NCBI GenBank assembly: GCA_008360955.1
Contig: LUCM01006041.1
Coordinates: 141,317-205,316 of the forward strand
Source of the DNA: Fasciolopsis buskii
Lineage: Eukaryota; Platyhelminthes; Trematoda; Plagiorchiida; Fasciolidae
DNA: 64,000 nt
Direction: 5' to 3'
The notes under the pieces are model-generated. The model was not told where the DNA came from. It worked only from the letters and a program-made list of their open reading frames with translations, and searched no databases. Both the position numbers and the translations under genes were made by a program. This document shows, one piece after another, positions 11,346 through 23,931 of the stretch; within the stretch, counting starts at the first letter, position 1; every line of letters starts with the position of its first letter.

Positions 11346-13412
11346 AACTCCTATCAGTCTGTTTGGAGAAATTAAGTCTGAACCAAAGCAGGCCTATTAT
11401 TGCAAGATGAATATAAAATCATGAAGATTAGAATGGGTTTAAAGTACAGGCGATTAATACTGGCACCCACCGAGTTGCAGACAACGCACTAGGGGGGCAT
11501 CATGATTTCTTTTCTTTGTGTCGTCAGTTTTCATCAGGACTGCTTAGCTGCTGTAGTAAACAACATGTCATTCTTATCTGACATAATCTGCCCTATGCCG
11601 TCAAATTAACGGACACAGATTTCTGTCGTTTCGTTGGTTGAATAGTACCGAGAACTGTATGCGAAGTGGTCAGGAAATGTGCGTGTGGGTTGAAGAGCCA
11701 ATGTTTTAGTTATTCAACGAAGTCATTCGAAGGCAAGTCTGAGAACGTAACTCGGAAAACGATTAAAGAAAAATGAAATCCCGTCACAAGTCCGATTAGC
11801 AAGCTGATGTTAAGTTTAAGATGAGTTGATATTTTAGAACGATATTTCAAGCACTATTTTGACAAAAGTTGGTGATGCTTACCCACCTTCCCCCAGTCGA
11901 ACAAAACTACTAAAACGTTATTCAAAGGAAATGAAGCACGGACACATGGTTCCATGGTCGTATGTGGATGCCATGGCACCAGTTCACCTCAAGATCATTT
12001 TGTTTGATAAATATAGCATCAGTATTCGAGGTCGCTCTGCCATCTACTCATAAGTGACTGTTTAGAACAAACCACATGGCTGCATTTGTAACAAAAAGCA
12101 ATGATTTAGAAAGGTCATCTTATTCCAGTCCTTCTGGAAAACGCGAATTTTTCGAGGGTAATAGATGTCATCTGACACTAAATGCTATCTAAATGTCTTT
12201 CGATATAAATATTTAAGCTGGCATTCGTCTAGAATCTGAAAACGAGAATCCTTTTACTCGTTTGTAGATGGTGCACAGTAGCACAGTTTCTATTACACTC
12301 ACTCAGACTTATGTTCATTGAAGAGTTCCCTTTAAGTCACAGTTTTATTTACCGGCGTGTCTGAATTGCATTGAGCTAAAATATACGCTAATCTTTGCAT
12401 AATTATAATAACTGCCTCATCGGATCTACGGACAACCTAGATCTATCCATCTTGTCTAGCAAAATTGAAGCCCATCTAATTGAGTGATCGCTTTTATTCC
12501 TTAGCTAATACGCACGGCTAAAAATAGTCCTTTTATTATCAGAGTTTCGAGTAAAATAGATTGGTTATTGCAAGCTGCCACTCGAGAGCGTGAAGATGAC
12601 ACTAGTCCTGACAATCGGAGATTGAATAATCACAAGCAACGAACACTTCTTTGGTTCTACTTCATTTGGAGGAGTGTTATAAAAGCAAATGCCCAGTACG
12701 GATAACACTATACACACCAGAAAAAAATATCCAACGAGAGGTAGTTAATTTTTCATTTCAGAAAATGTACGTAGAACTGTTCCGACAACAACTCCTAAAC
12801 AAAAAGCTCTCATCCGCGTAGTGATTGATCGGATTATCAAGCCTGATTAGGTGTGTATCTCTGAACGTTCTGACCATAATTAGCATTTCCTTAGCAGAAT
12901 AAATTTTGCTGTGATTTTAAACTTATATTCAAATGGGAGCTTGTTTCACCCAACTAATTCGACTTGAATTTAGTCGCTCCAGCTAAAGGTACACAACACA
13001 GACACGTTGAATTTTATTACACTTGTGCTTGTTGTACCCTATATGGGAATTTCATGAACTGGTACAAGTTTAATACACTTGTTTTTGAATTGGGACCGAG
13101 ATAATTCTTGGATTTCAGGTAGTCTTATTTTGTAATTCCATGCTTTTTCTCCCAACCAATTCGCAGAGATGCAGGACATTCAAGCTTCCTACTCAAAAAA
13201 AATCAACCTGTGCATAAATTATACCATCGAGACATCGAAATAAACGATTAACGAACTCTCGGCACCAATTCTAACTGTACTGCTCAGAATCTAGTTGTGA
13301 GTTTAGTCTACGTGTTCGAATGATCTGGCACGGTCATTCACAAATAGGGGTCCGATAACTTTTACATGAGACCCCATTCCTTATTTGGTTTTGCACGAGC
13401 GACGTTCCACAG

Positions 13413-13642
13413 CTGTTATCAATAAAGATCGTCACATTCGGTCAGATGTGTTAGTAGCTGTCATTCAACCAGGTGATCAGCTAAAATACTATCAGCCCTA
13501 CAGATATACTGATTATTCGGTACAGATTCATTCTGCTCATGTAAAACTTGGATCCATAAACAGAATTTCAAGATCTATTGAATACGTGTCCATGAGACTC
13601 GTCGAAAAGATGAAGGAGCGGTCAGACTCACTTTGTATATAG
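13413..13642 (+). CDS. candidate terminal exon, unknown protein
   Basis: After an acceptor-like CCACAG (ending 13412) the + frame stays open for 76 codons to TAG at 13640. Purines fill codon position 1 in roughly 58 percent of codons, as expected for coding DNA. The peptide is basic, with DVLVAVIQPGDQ in the middle and a charged RLVEKMKERSD end. An internal donor-like GTACAG near 13522 could end the exon earlier. The pyrimidine tract before the acceptor is weak and there is no AATAAA close behind the stop. I do not recognise the protein. Its orientation is opposite to the minus-strand exon series that starts at 14.57 kb. Confidence 0.25.
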
Positions 13643-13749
13643 TGCTTCACCAAAAGACAATGACCATATGAACTATGTACATTTGTCGCTGAATTGTTTG
13701 CTCGTTTCAGAGTTCTAGATCCCGCCTGTGAGTACAATATATGCCGCAT

Positions 13750-13930
13750 AATCTGGGAACCGCCATATTGCTACCGATGTATAAGTAGTGATGCTGGCCG
13801 TTACGCCTGCTGGGCTTCGGCCCATGTTGGTTTTTGTCACTCTGTTTTTCCCGTCGGTCCCACAACCCTTTCAAAGATTGTTGTCTCAGTGCGTGCTCTA
13901 TTTTACAACCCGCCCAAGATGGGACCCTGA
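13750..13930 (+). repeat. GGGCTTCGGC-type dispersed repeat, copy A
   Basis: Contains GATGCTGGCCGTTACGCC followed by TGGGCTTCGGCCCATG and then CAAAGATTGTTGTCTCAGTG. Copy B at 14.17-14.35 kb shares this order of blocks, and shorter matches occur at 23.26 and 42.79 kb. Confidence 0.6.
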
Positions 13931-14169
13931 ATAGATTAGTCGGGGGGCCTGTGTGACGTTACTGTGACAGTGGGATCCCACACAGATTTGTGAAAATGTT
14001 TTGGCTGATGTTGTTTGAAAAAGTGAAAATCATGGGAGGCCTAGAAGTTAGTTTATGTGGGCCAGTGGAGTCCACTGGCTTTGGCAACCACCTGCTCTGT
14101 TCTGCAATAAAAAAGCACAATTCCGCTGAACCTGGTTATTCGTGCATATTGGGATATGGATATTCTTTC

Positions 14170-14350
14170 GTTGGGTGAAACTGTATAGCGTGCTTCTTGG
14201 ATATCACTACAATGGTTCCGTCGTGTTACTGTTGATGCTGGCTAATACGCCTGCTAGGTTTCGGCTCGCTTTGGTTTTATTGTCTCTAAACGTTCCACAT
14301 TGGTCACGCAAGCACTTTGGAGATCGCTGTCCTAGTGTATGCTACAAACA
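14170..14350 (+). repeat. GGGCTTCGGC-type dispersed repeat, copy B
   Basis: Contains GATGCTGGCTAATACGCC, then AGGTTTCGGCTCGCTTTGG, then AGATCGCTGTCCTAGTG. It aligns by eye with copy A, about 430 bases upstream in the same orientation, so the two may be a tandem pair. Confidence 0.6.
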
Positions 14351-14567
14351 CAACTGAGATTCAGCAGTTTTAAGTTCTAGTGATAAGTATTCAATAGACT
14401 GTTTATACTTGATACCATAACACAAATATATAATTGCGTGAGATCACAGACAGGCCTGAAAGACCCCATTTTCAGTGACCGCGACAAATAGGAATGATGT
14501 GAAGAAATATTTACCATGTAGAATCGTCAAGAAGAGTTCACCTCTAGACTTTCTTACCAGATTTCTT

Positions 14568-14753
14568 TTATTCCCGTAGCCGGGATAAGATCGGAGTTTC
14601 GCCAATGGATTGCGTGCAACTTAGAAATAAGGCCAAAATGTAGGAGGTTATTTCTTCAACCTTGTTTATCGCTTGCCAGTCTTTTGTCCAATTACGGACT
14701 CCCCGTTTTTCAATCAAAAGAGGCTTTTGTCGAGTAGGAAGAAGCAATTCCAA
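14568..14753 (-). CDS. candidate terminal exon of the minus-strand gene, unknown protein
   Basis: The minus strand has an acceptor (CTAAATTTTAG) ending at 14754, then an open frame of 61 codons to a TAA at 14568. The stop overlaps an AATAAA. Phase is 0, which matches the donor phase of the next exon upstream (16050-16161). The peptide starts LELLLPTRQKPLL, contains a Trp-rich charged part (RNWTKDWQ) and ends in ILSRLRE. An internal GTTGAAG donor-like site could end it earlier. I do not recognise the family. It is the last member of the exon series running down from about 25.1 kb. Confidence 0.42.
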   Translation of the reverse strand: MELLLPTRQKPLLIEKRGVRNWTKDWQAINKVEEITSYILALFLSCTQSIGETPILSRLRE

Positions 14754-16049
14754 CTAAAATTTAGTTATTGCGATGTGTGACAGTTTCACCTGGGGAGCTA
14801 GAAAATGATTGTTAGCTTCAAGGTACCTTTTGAAATAGTTGGATGCGATGGGTGCAGAGAATTTTCCCCTTTCACAAAGTCACCATTGTTCAATTCGGCC
14901 TAACATTTCCAAAAAATTTAATTGTTTTTGTTCTATGAATGTAAATATCATGCGCCAGTACTGTGAGCGAATGCATTTCTCAGCAGATTACGTTCACGCG
15001 GAAACACTGTCCTCAGTGGTTAGGGCTGTTTGACTGCGCACAACTCGTATACAATGCAATAATCACCCGAAGTTGAAATATGTTCGGCCACATGTGCGCT
15101 CCGATTCCATTCAAATACTTGGACTATTGATTGGTCCCATGTTACCTTTCTCTCTGTTTCAGTCGCCAAGAGGCTATCAATACAAATAGTTATGATTCCC
15201 AGAGAAGTTTTCTATGATAGGTGACCGTTCTAGCCCGTAAAACACAAAAGCTCCACCGATGACCATCCAGCCGGCACGGTCCGCATGTTCTGGTTTCGGA
15301 TCTCGCAGGTCTCACTCCTTTTCTTTTTCAACATTCAGTGAGCGACCGTGGTTCTCTGTCCCCGAAGTAATTATTACTTGTTTCAGTTGAGAAAATTAAA
15401 CAAAACCAGATGTGACTAAATTCGTTGTGACTGCACGACTTACTAATGGGATATGGAAATTCGTGAGAAGTTGGGAGCTTGCAATTGATTCTCTACTGTT
15501 GTGCATATCCGTTAAGTACTGCTTCAATGCATTTCCACGGTGAATTCACTACGTGTTTCTACCCACCTAACTTTGCCACTTTGAAGTCACAATGGTACAA
15601 AAGCACAAATATGAAAAAGGAAGACAATCAGATATCACTGTAGAAGGCAGATAAATCGCATGCACAGAAATGCATACTAAATGGATGAAGAAAGAACAGG
15701 TCGTTTAGACTCACGACAAATTCGTTTCACATCCTCCTCGACTTATCCTTATGCGTATTTTGTTAGATTGTACTAACCTCCTCTAAATACTGAAAAGATG
15801 CCGTTATTGTATGTGAAGAAAAAAATCGAAATCGCCCATAAAAATTTTAGCAATAAATGAGACAGGGAATTATATATTCAAGAATTATTTCGATGTACTA
15901 ATCAGAATATTAAAAATATAAACTAAAACCTACGTTTTCATTTTTACATCAAATTTTACCAGCAAAACGAGTTTCGCGCTCACAAGCACACACACGACAA
16001 AGCACACTTTTATTGTAACCAAGTTCCATATTGGAGACTTCATACTTAC

Positions 16050-16161
16050 CTTTTCGATGTAGTCAGAGGTCAGCAAAAATGTCAAAACTTTTGTGAGAAT
16101 TTTTTCAATCCATTCACCCAGCCCGCTTTCGAGATAGAAAATGCGGAAAATATTCGGTCGA
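16050..16161 (-). CDS. candidate internal exon of the minus-strand gene, strong splice sites
   Basis: This is one of the best-bounded exons in the window. The minus-strand acceptor is a T-rich tract ending GCGCGTTAG, and the donor is AAAAG followed by GTAAGTATG, a near-perfect consensus. The 112-base exon is open in one sensible frame (phase 2 in, phase 0 out). Its 37 residues include FYLESGLGEWIEKIL and end in SDYIEK, a plausible amphipathic helical segment. It joins in phase with 16977-17186 upstream and 14568-14753 downstream. No family recognised. Confidence 0.5.
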
Positions 16162-16976
16162 CTAACGCGCAAAAAAGCGCATTAAAAAATCAAAAAAGCA
16201 GATCGCTTGTGGGGGAGAGGTTTAAAACTTCCGAACTTTTCATTCCTTTCTCTTTTATCCTCAAATTTGGGTCTTTAGGTGGTTCCGTGCCATTCCAAAT
16301 TCAGAAACGTGGTTGTCCGTTGCACTCTGCGCTTGTGGTGGAACCCAGTCGCAGTAGGCCATATCACTATTACAATACTATCGTGCCTGGTATATGCAAC
16401 GAAAAAACTGGGAAAAAACAGTGACCGACAGTGAAGCTTCGGATAATGTTATGGCATTTCTAATTCATTGTTTTGAATTCGAATCCGCACACCACCAGCT
16501 ACTTCACAGCCAAGCAGCTTCTCTATGGCCACTTCTTCTGTCTACGAATTTTGTGCCTCTATTGGACAATAGGCAAAAAAATAAAATAATATCAATAATA
16601 TCGTATTGTATAGCATTAGCTGGGATGTCGCGTACAATAGGTGTTCGTATTTCAGTCAGAAAGAATGCATTCGTCACTTCATCAAACTACAGAGTGGGAA
16701 AAATAAAGGCAACGAAGAAGGAAACATATAAATTCACAAGAGACTGCGTGGAACGTCAATCATGACCTGCAACCATTTGATGAGAATTCGGAGTAGATAG
16801 GAAACAGCCGAGTTACTTTAGATATTCATTCACGAAGGTATGGGGCAGTAGGTGCGGCGCATCCTGGTCTGAGAATGGCATTCTGAAAGATCGTCGTGCA
16901 GGGAATGGGACGTATCCAGAAAATTTTCGTGTATGAAGTTTTCACACGGTATTTTCACATGGCATTAGTATCGTAC

Positions 16977-17186
16977 AAACAATACAACATTATATCATTT
17001 GGGGGATAGGATTTTAAGGTCTTCAAAATTTGCCGAAAGGAGGTTGACTTGGTGTGAGAATGCCTGAAAACACGACGTTCTCTTTGGACCGCCAAGATGC
17101 GGTCCATTGGAACACCGAGCTTCTCTGTGATTATTCTGGTCAACTCAGCTCGTCCTGCTTTGGGCTGGGAGCAGTTGTTCAATTTG
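16977..17186 (-). CDS. candidate internal exon of the minus-strand gene
   Basis: The acceptor on the minus strand is CATCTCTCACTTGAATAG, with a pyrimidine tract and a likely branch point. The frame stays open for 69 codons to a donor GTACGA (phase 2 in, phase 2 out), which fits the phase of exon 16050-16161. The peptide begins KLNNCSQPKAG, continues with a helical part, AELTRIITEKLGV, and then a basic part (QRERRVFRHSHTK). Purines at codon position 1 are about 56 percent. A second ORF on the + strand (17054-17236) overlaps it and looks almost as good, so the strand is not certain. No family recognised. Confidence 0.38.
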
Positions 17187-17240
17187 CTATTCAAGTGAGA
17201 GATGAAAACGAATGTCAAACAGTACATCCTCGATAATATA

Positions 17241-17284
17241 ATTGACATTTTCATATGTATATGTATATATATATACATATATCG
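17241..17284. repeat. AT-rich palindromic microsatellite
   Basis: ATATGTATATGTATATATATATACATATAT can fold on itself. It lies just upstream of the minus-strand exon at 17.19 kb. Confidence 0.7.
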
Positions 17285-17553
17285 TATCCCGTGCCATCCT
17301 TTCATATCGGATATCCTTGTGGTAACAACAGTAGGTACACCCGATTTGCAAGCCCACTTCTGAAAATAATGAGGATTAATATGAACTGTTTCTCATTATG
17401 GACAAATATATTCATTGTGCCTGAGTAATTCCGACTGACCCTGACAGTATGCTACTCTCACTAGCAGCAATTTACGATAAAAATTAGTGCGATAAGTTTA
17501 CAATTGTTTTTGGGTTTACATAGGCAAGGTAAGTTTAGAGAGGCACTCCCTCA

Positions 17554-17775
17554 TTACGAGGCACACAAACGCCAGTGATGACAAATCCTCCAGAAATCCG
17601 TAAATTGGGAGTTCCAATGAGTCCCAAAATATGTACGTAAAACGTCGCCCACCACAACCGGCTCGTTGGCTACTGGATATTCCTTCTTCCAGCAGAACGC
17701 ATAGGAAATTATACTGTCCAAAGGACCAAGGGTTATTAATTTTCCAGAAAATGTTCTCTGTTGATGTTGACTCAT
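17554..17775 (-). CDS. candidate exon of the minus-strand gene
   Basis: The minus-strand sequence TTTTAACTAGGAGGTAACAG is followed by ATG at 17775 and a frame open for 73 codons to TAA at 17554. It could be an internal exon (acceptor TAACAG, phase 0, matching the donor phase of exon 21338-21458) or a first exon beginning at this ATG. The peptide contains KLITLGPLDSIISYAFCWKK, then PVVVGDVLRTYFGTHW, which look like a folded globular domain. I could not find a clean donor in phase 2 to reach exon 17186, so either a donor such as GTTCTG or GTGTGC is used or another exon lies between. No family recognised. Confidence 0.4.
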   Translation of the reverse strand: MSQHQQRTFSGKLITLGPLDSIISYAFCWKKEYPVANEPVVVGDVLRTYFGTHWNSQFTDFWRICHHWRLCAS

Positions 17776-17929
17776 CTGTTACCTCCTAGTTAAAACAGCA
17801 GACTACTTATACGACAATTTGCACACTGAATCTTACCTTACCTGTTCCTGTTGCTGTTTGTGTCCTGCACACTTCTATGTCTACTTCCTTGTGTAATTAT
17901 TGTTGTGACACAAGTACTGACCTTCAGAT

Positions 17930-18030
17930 CGTGTTGATCTTTTTGTTTCCATACTTTCCGCGACAGTCATCCAGGGCCTTTGAAGATCACTGTTTCACTA
18001 CATGCTGCACTATCACATGCAACAGAAATT
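17930..18030 (+). repeat. possible fragment of the GGGCTTCGGC-type repeat
   Basis: CTTTGAAGATCACTGTTTCACTACATGCTGCAC resembles the 3' block shared by copies A and B. The GGGCTTCGGC core itself is missing, so this is tentative. Confidence 0.25.
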
Positions 18031-21000
18031 TCATCCTTCTTCAACACAGTTAGTTTTGACGTTGAAGGTCAGCCATATAAACCAATCTGTAACGTTGTAA
18101 TGGACCCACAATAGCACATATTTTCCTTGGAATGTTTGAAAACAAATGCCTCGGCATATTGTTCAATTCCAATCGTAGAAGCATTGGGTCGATCACCTTC
18201 TTTCATTGTTTGGTTGATGCGTAGTTCCTCATTGAATTTCTTAGCCAGCTTAACAAAGCACACACAGGAGGAAGGAGACGACCAAAGTTTGGCCTTCCCA
18301 GGCTTCTTCATGACTAAATGTGCAGATGAAACAGTACAAACGACAGTTCATCGCAAGGAACCTTGGAGATGGCATTACTTCCAATATCCCAGTTCTGCAC
18401 CAGTTGTTGGTCGAGAAAAAACGATTCATAATCAACCTACCGCTCAGTGGTTTTCATCTATTCCTCCAAATTAGTCAAAACCTGAGTTCTGCGCTAATGA
18501 ATATCTATTTGTCATTTGAACTGCACACTTTACACACAACCTAGGAGCTGAATCTCGATAGGCAATCGGCAAAGATGCCCGAGCAGTTGCAGCTGCGGTG
18601 ACACACAGGCACAACGCATAAGTGCCTCGGTCAACGAACGGAGGTGCATGTGCTCAAGCCCTTAGTGGAACGAATGACACATCCTTCGACCGGACAGAAG
18701 ACGAACATGAGAAATGTGGCCCCATCGATCGCAAAAGATTTCATGTCCTTCACTTGCCAGAGTGACCCAGATTGAGCGTTTTAATTGATTCTACAAAAAT
18801 GCTGCCTGAGACTGTTAGCCTCCTGTGACGCTTTATCGACCTACTGACTAAAGTCAAAAACGTGTACGCAAAAGCTGTTGACTGGCAATTCGTGCCTTCT
18901 GCGGAGTAAACTAATCGGCCTTTGTTGAACATTTTATCGAGGTTTTTAATAATTTGTTTTCATTGTTTCACTTTTTCCCATTTTAACGTCTAAATGTGCA
19001 ACTGAGTGGATTATAGGGAATACTCGGATCTCACGGTCTGTGCCTTATCTGTCTTATCCAGTTATAGCTAGATTGATTCCTCGAATCCAAGATGTGCATT
19101 ATCACTTCGATCAACGCTGATGAACTAAAAATCTTGTGCTATCGCTTGTTGTGGCTGGAGTATTCAGTAACAGATGGGAAAGCTCTCTCATCTGTTTCAT
19201 GGGTGTTCAGTCGTTCCCTGAGCCAGCACAATTTAGATAAAACCGTCATTTTATTTTACCTGAATTCAGGGGACTATAACGGAACAGAAAAAAGTAGTTA
19301 TGTCACTGAAACGAATTAGCTCTTGTTGGATAAATACTCGTGCCGCAGGTTGGCAAACTGCATACATTGGATGGTTGAATGCCATATTTTGCCCAGACTA
19401 GACTCGGTTGACTTAAAGATGTGTATCTGAGCATTACTCTATTTTGAATATGGTCACAGCTTTTGGGTGCCGCATCAGACAGTTATTAGGACGATAAACT
19501 GTCCTGTTGCTCCCTCTCAGGAACAAGAAGAAGAACAGCAACGAGCTCATCCATCCGAACACCTTCAAATAACTGATCACATTTCCGTAGTGGTTATGAC
19601 ACTCAAGTATTCAACGATATAGTAATCTCTGTACTCATTTATTCTCCCCGAAAAGCATGAATATCCTAAATGGAAATGCAAAACAAAGTTGTGCCATCCT
19701 ATCATGTGCGGCCGAACAGCACAAGATCAACTCAAACTGGTAGAGAAACTGGTAGACGTTGGAATTTTCTGCTAAGTCGGTTCTAGTTTCCGCTGAAGAT
19801 GGAGAATCCCGATAAGAATTGACTTCGATCTGCCCGTTATGCAGTTCAAGGTTTGTATATTGCGCATTAACCGTGCTTTGGGGTTAGAACAAACTTTCTT
19901 CTGGGGCGACTATCGATGTGACCATTTTTCTCATGTCACTTTTGGCGATGACGTCGTATGATTCCAGCCGTGAACGGAATTTAGTTTCAGTCGCTATTGT
20001 AGAAATTTGCTCTGTACAGTTTTATGATAGCGAAAACCCCCAGTGAGTAGATTCAATAAAATGACAGACGATCCATTTCACCGGTTGATTCCGTGACGCC
20101 TAAGTAGAATATAGTTATCCACCATGTAATATTACATGGATAGTAATAATGATACAGATATTTAATTTCCTTTATGTTCGTCATGGATCAAATGTTAATT
20201 ACTTCAGGAACAATGCCACGACCATTAAAAGGCTGTCAAATGAGTAGTGAACCGACGTAGAAAGCAACCGAGAGAGAGCTCGTAAATTGGCCCTTGTAAC
20301 ACCTGTTACGCTTTAGGGATAGGATAACGAGAATCCAAAAGTCGTTCTGATGGCATTACTGAACAGTTTTGGTGCAGCTGTACAATAAACCTAATAATGA
20401 AACATTCGTTTAAAGTCATCCGCCTTACCAGGTTTTGCTTAATTATCACTGATACTGTTAGAGATTTCCCATCCGATTTTCTCGTCACAAAAGGCGCATG
20501 GAAATGAAGAGAAATGAAAAACCAGCCTGATTGATGGATTGTTTACATGAAACCGTCAATGTAAGAGGAAATGAAAAGGAAATATAGCAATATAGCAATA
20601 TATTTTTAATGTAGTCACGCATGTTTTGAGCATTGGGCACGAAAGCCGTTCACTTCCGGTCCCTGATCACATCCACCCTGGGCGTGAAGCAGTTTCCCGA
20701 AATCAAACTCATCGTTCGAGAGAGATGAATACTAGCATGGTGACAATGTAAAAGGAAATTAGAAGTTCATTACATTTAGGAAAAACGGAAAAATGGTGTT
20801 CGAAGAGAACTCCTATGTGTTACGGTGACTTCAAGGGAGCGGATTTGCGGGTACTATGGACTGAGAAAGCGTTCAGCTGAATCGTACAATGACATTAGTC
20901 TTTTGACGGTCGCCAAACAGGCAGGATTGACAATGGAACCCAAGTCTTAATCACGATGATATCATTTTGTGAAAAACGGATTAAGTTGACCTCGAAAAAC

Positions 21001-21337
21001 CAACGTTTGGTCGGATTTTACACAATGACCTTAACTCTAAGGGAATCTAGCAAACAAACTGTCAGGAACCGAGACATACAATATAATGGATCTGACCAAA
21101 TGGGGCTCGCAACGACCAGTCGAATAGATTCATTATTTTCAAAGTACTTTAGGCTTGATGAAAACCCCGGAATATTATGACAGCTTTCGTATTGTCATTC
21201 AGTCAACTGTTAGATTCCCTTTGAATGCATCGTTTCTTTCTTACTTAGCGAGGACACGATCATAGAAAATCAACTTACGCTTGGCTATACAAAACTTCCG
21301 TCAACTGTTATGCACAACAAACTCGTTCTGAACTTAC
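18031..21337. other. probable intron or intergenic DNA, no gene seen
   Basis: Lies between two minus-strand exon candidates. There are short ORFs on both strands (up to 115 codons at 18127-18474 +, which overlaps equally good minus-strand ORFs), but no convincing splice pairs. I read it as the large intron between exons 21338-21458 and 17554-17775. Confidence 0.4.
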
Positions 21338-21458
21338 TAGTAGCTCAGTGAATCCACTGGTTCTCCAGAGGTCAGCAACGTAACAGGTCAACACGAGTAT
21401 CTCGGCATCATTATTGTGAGTGTGACGTACATCCCCAAATGTGCATACACTCAAACGT
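21338..21458 (-). CDS. candidate internal exon of the minus-strand gene, very strong splice sites
   Basis: The minus-strand acceptor is a long T-rich tract, CATTTTTCTCAG, and the donor is CTA followed by GTAAGTTC, both near consensus. Of the three frames of this 121-base piece only one is open (phase 2 in, phase 0 out), giving 40 codons. The peptide runs LSVCTFGDVRHTHNNDAEI and then LVLTCYVADLWRTSGFTELL. The open frame also runs upstream of the acceptor, to 21661. It joins in phase with exon 23932-24044 upstream and with 17554-17775 downstream. No family recognised. Confidence 0.5.
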
Positions 21459-22007
21459 CTGAGAAAAATGATAGAAAATGACCATGTCCCCTGCCACAAG
21501 ATAGTCAGCACAGTTGCACGTGACCTCGTCCTAAGATGGCCCATCTCAACTAACTTTTCCACTAAATTGTTGTAGATGTTTAGCAAGTCCATCCTAGTGA
21601 GTGTTGTACGAATTAAGTGGGGTTTCCGGGTGGCTTCTGTTCCAGGAAGCAAGAAACTCACTGACGATTGACTTTAAAGAGACTAAATATTACTTGTGCT
21701 TGTTAAGACAATCTTTTCCTTGCTAACTAAATGTTCTAATCAGTTGAAATATTGTGGCTGAACCCATCGAACAGTTGCTCAAGTAAATACTACATGATTT
21801 TAGCGATTAACAATGACTACATTTGCTCTAATCAGTGGATTAGATCACTTGCTACTGGCCATGTAGGCTCTAACGAAAATAGTAAGTTTATGTATGCTGA
21901 AGGCAAGCATGGACAGAATTCTAGTCATTGAGTTTATTGTTTTGCAAGGAGGCATTAACGACGGATGTCCGTACAAACTTGTATACAGTTTAGTACACGT
22001 TATAATT

Positions 22008-22056
22008 CCCACCCACACACACATACGCAAACAGACAAACACACGCACATACGCTA
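22008..22056. repeat. CA-rich simple sequence
   Basis: Short imperfect runs of CA (CACCCACACACACATACGC and AAACACACGCACATACG). Confidence 0.6.
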
Positions 22057-22140
22057 TGAGACCCAAGGACAAAACAACTTTGGTAAATGACGGAAGGAAT
22101 GTCGTCAGCTTTGTGGTTTGAATTAGTTTAAAAATAGCAT

Positions 22141-22283
22141 AGGGAAGAAATTACTCGGTTAAATGTGTCGGATTCTCTGTCTGGTGATTTGGATGAAAAT
22201 TTCGCCACTCTTCTATGGCCGAATGTACCAAATGTGAATACAGATTTATCGTGGTGGAAAGTGTGTTGCAGTGGTATAAAACA
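22141..22283 (+). CDS. weak exon candidate on the + strand
   Basis: After AGCATAG the + frame is open; about 47 codons later there is a donor-like ACA followed by GTAAAT near 22290. The peptide contains VSDSLSGDLDENFATLLWP, which looks protein-like. The acceptor has no pyrimidine tract and the strand is opposite to the surrounding exon series, so this is only a possibility. Confidence 0.2.
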
Positions 22284-23143
22284 GTGCACAGTAAATATCA
22301 AGAAGAAAAAATCTGTGAATTTTTCTGCATATCGCACACGCACACAAGATCTTCTTGTCCCCGTTCATAAGCAACTCTTCAGTAGACAGAAACCCTTCCA
22401 TTCCGTTTTCCTCTGCAAAATGCAACCGGACCCATCCGCATGAGAATAGCGAATTAAAATACGTACATTTACAAACCCGCTAACTGAAATAAACAAAATC
22501 TTTGAAAAAATTCTTTTCACCACTGACGTCTTAATCACCAGTGTGGCTGATGTAAGCTATTCGAGTGTCATCACAAAAGTTACCGTGTGAAACAGAAAGC
22601 CATCCAAAGTGGTTTACAACCTAACCACGAGAGGAGAATTGTTCAGTGTAACTTAATTTGGTTGCTCGGTTAGTTCCAGTGGGATCCACAAGTTTATCGA
22701 ACTTATTCCGTTCTAAATATATGTGTTATAGTTTTATCGTTTATTTGGTCTCAGTGGAGTCGAGGTGTGTTTTTCACAGTCATATCTGTCTGGCCACAAT
22801 CAGCGCATAGTTAGCAGCATATACAGTGTAAGGACGGCTTGCGCTGGAGTCAAAAAGTAGGAAACTACGCGTATCACAAAACGGCTGATGTGGTGGACTG
22901 TGACATTGGTGAAAGTAGCCCTACTCCTCCTACAGGTAAAATTCTCTTTTTTTGACTTGGAAATTTTTCACTATGGCCTAAAATCAATGAATTTAATTCA
23001 CCAGTGCATAGACAAGACTGGAGCACATATGACAATGGAATATGCAATACACTGTCATTGAATGAATGATACAGTACAGACATACGCCGAGTCAGATGGG
23101 ACCCATCTTCGATGTAGTCAAGTACAGCGCTTGTCCTTCCTAC

Positions 23144-23202
23144 CTTAGACTCATAGAAAAGCTTCAAACATGCATTTTCTTCTGTGGGACTCAACCCTTC
23201 GT
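23144..23202 (-). CDS. weak minus-strand exon candidate
   Basis: The donor is good (TCTAAG followed by GTAGGA) and the piece reads GLSPTEENACLKLFYESK in the open frame. The acceptor (AACGTTTAG) is poor in pyrimidines. Its phases (1 in, 0 out) do not fit between exons 23932-24044 and 21338-21458, which join each other directly. It may be an alternative exon or chance. The same frame stays open for 106 codons on the minus strand (22874-23194). Confidence 0.22.
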
Positions 23203-23254
23203 CTAAACGTTAACAGCTTCACTGCAGGTTGCCCTCTTGATTCTGAATGACTGG

Positions 23255-23345
23255 GATAATTGGTGCTGGCTGTCATGTGTACTGGGCTTCGGCAGATGAA
23301 TTTTCTCACCACTTTTTCACACTACCGGTCAGGAGGCTTGGAACC
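23255..23345 (+). repeat. GGGCTTCGGC-type dispersed repeat, copy C
   Basis: Contains GTGCTGGCTGTCATG, ACTGGGCTTCGGCAGATG and TTTTCTCACC. It is closest to copy D at 42.79 kb: both are preceded by CTTGATTCTGA and followed by a TCAGG..CTTGGAACCCT-like block. Confidence 0.5.
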
Positions 23346-23931
23346 CTCACTTCGAAGGAATTCTGATCTTGGGCATGTTACGGTACCTGCATATATATAT
23401 ATGCAAGGTGTTTAACTTTATTTGGCTTCATGTGTAGATCACAAAAAGAGAAGTAAAAATCCAGGTACTTTTGTGCACCATGAAGCTTGGGCCTTTTGGC
23501 CCCAAACTCTAATAAAATGGAAAACCAACTTTAACTTACCTAATCCTTTTGTTCCGTTTGGTCGAATTTCAGTTGTATGAGAGTGATTTCACGATCACGC
23601 TGAGTGCTGCCTCATGAATGAGTATGTAAAACTGGGTCGTCTTTGAACGGCGCAGAATCGCAAATGTTTTACTACTTTCTACCTGTCCTCTAAATGTCGT
23701 TTTTCTCCATGTGACAAGAATTTATGCTTGTGCAGCATCACTCAGCTCAATAAATTAGTTGATCTGCCGCAATCCAGTAAAGAGAAACGGACTGCTATGG
23801 AATGAAATACACATACGTGAATTCCCGGTTTATAATACAATCATCGGAATACTTTATAACGATAACGTTTGATCAACCGAAATTAGTCAGCATTTAGGTT
23901 GTTTTTATCTAATCGGCTATTTTTCCTATAC

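Noticed and set aside
16394..16765. 123-codon + strand ORF
   Set aside because: No bounded exon and no family likeness; opposite strand to the better supported exons around it.
17054..17236. 60-codon + strand ORF opposite exon 16977-17186
   Set aside because: Protein-like, but lacks splice sites, while the minus strand has a strong acceptor and phase agreement with its neighbour.
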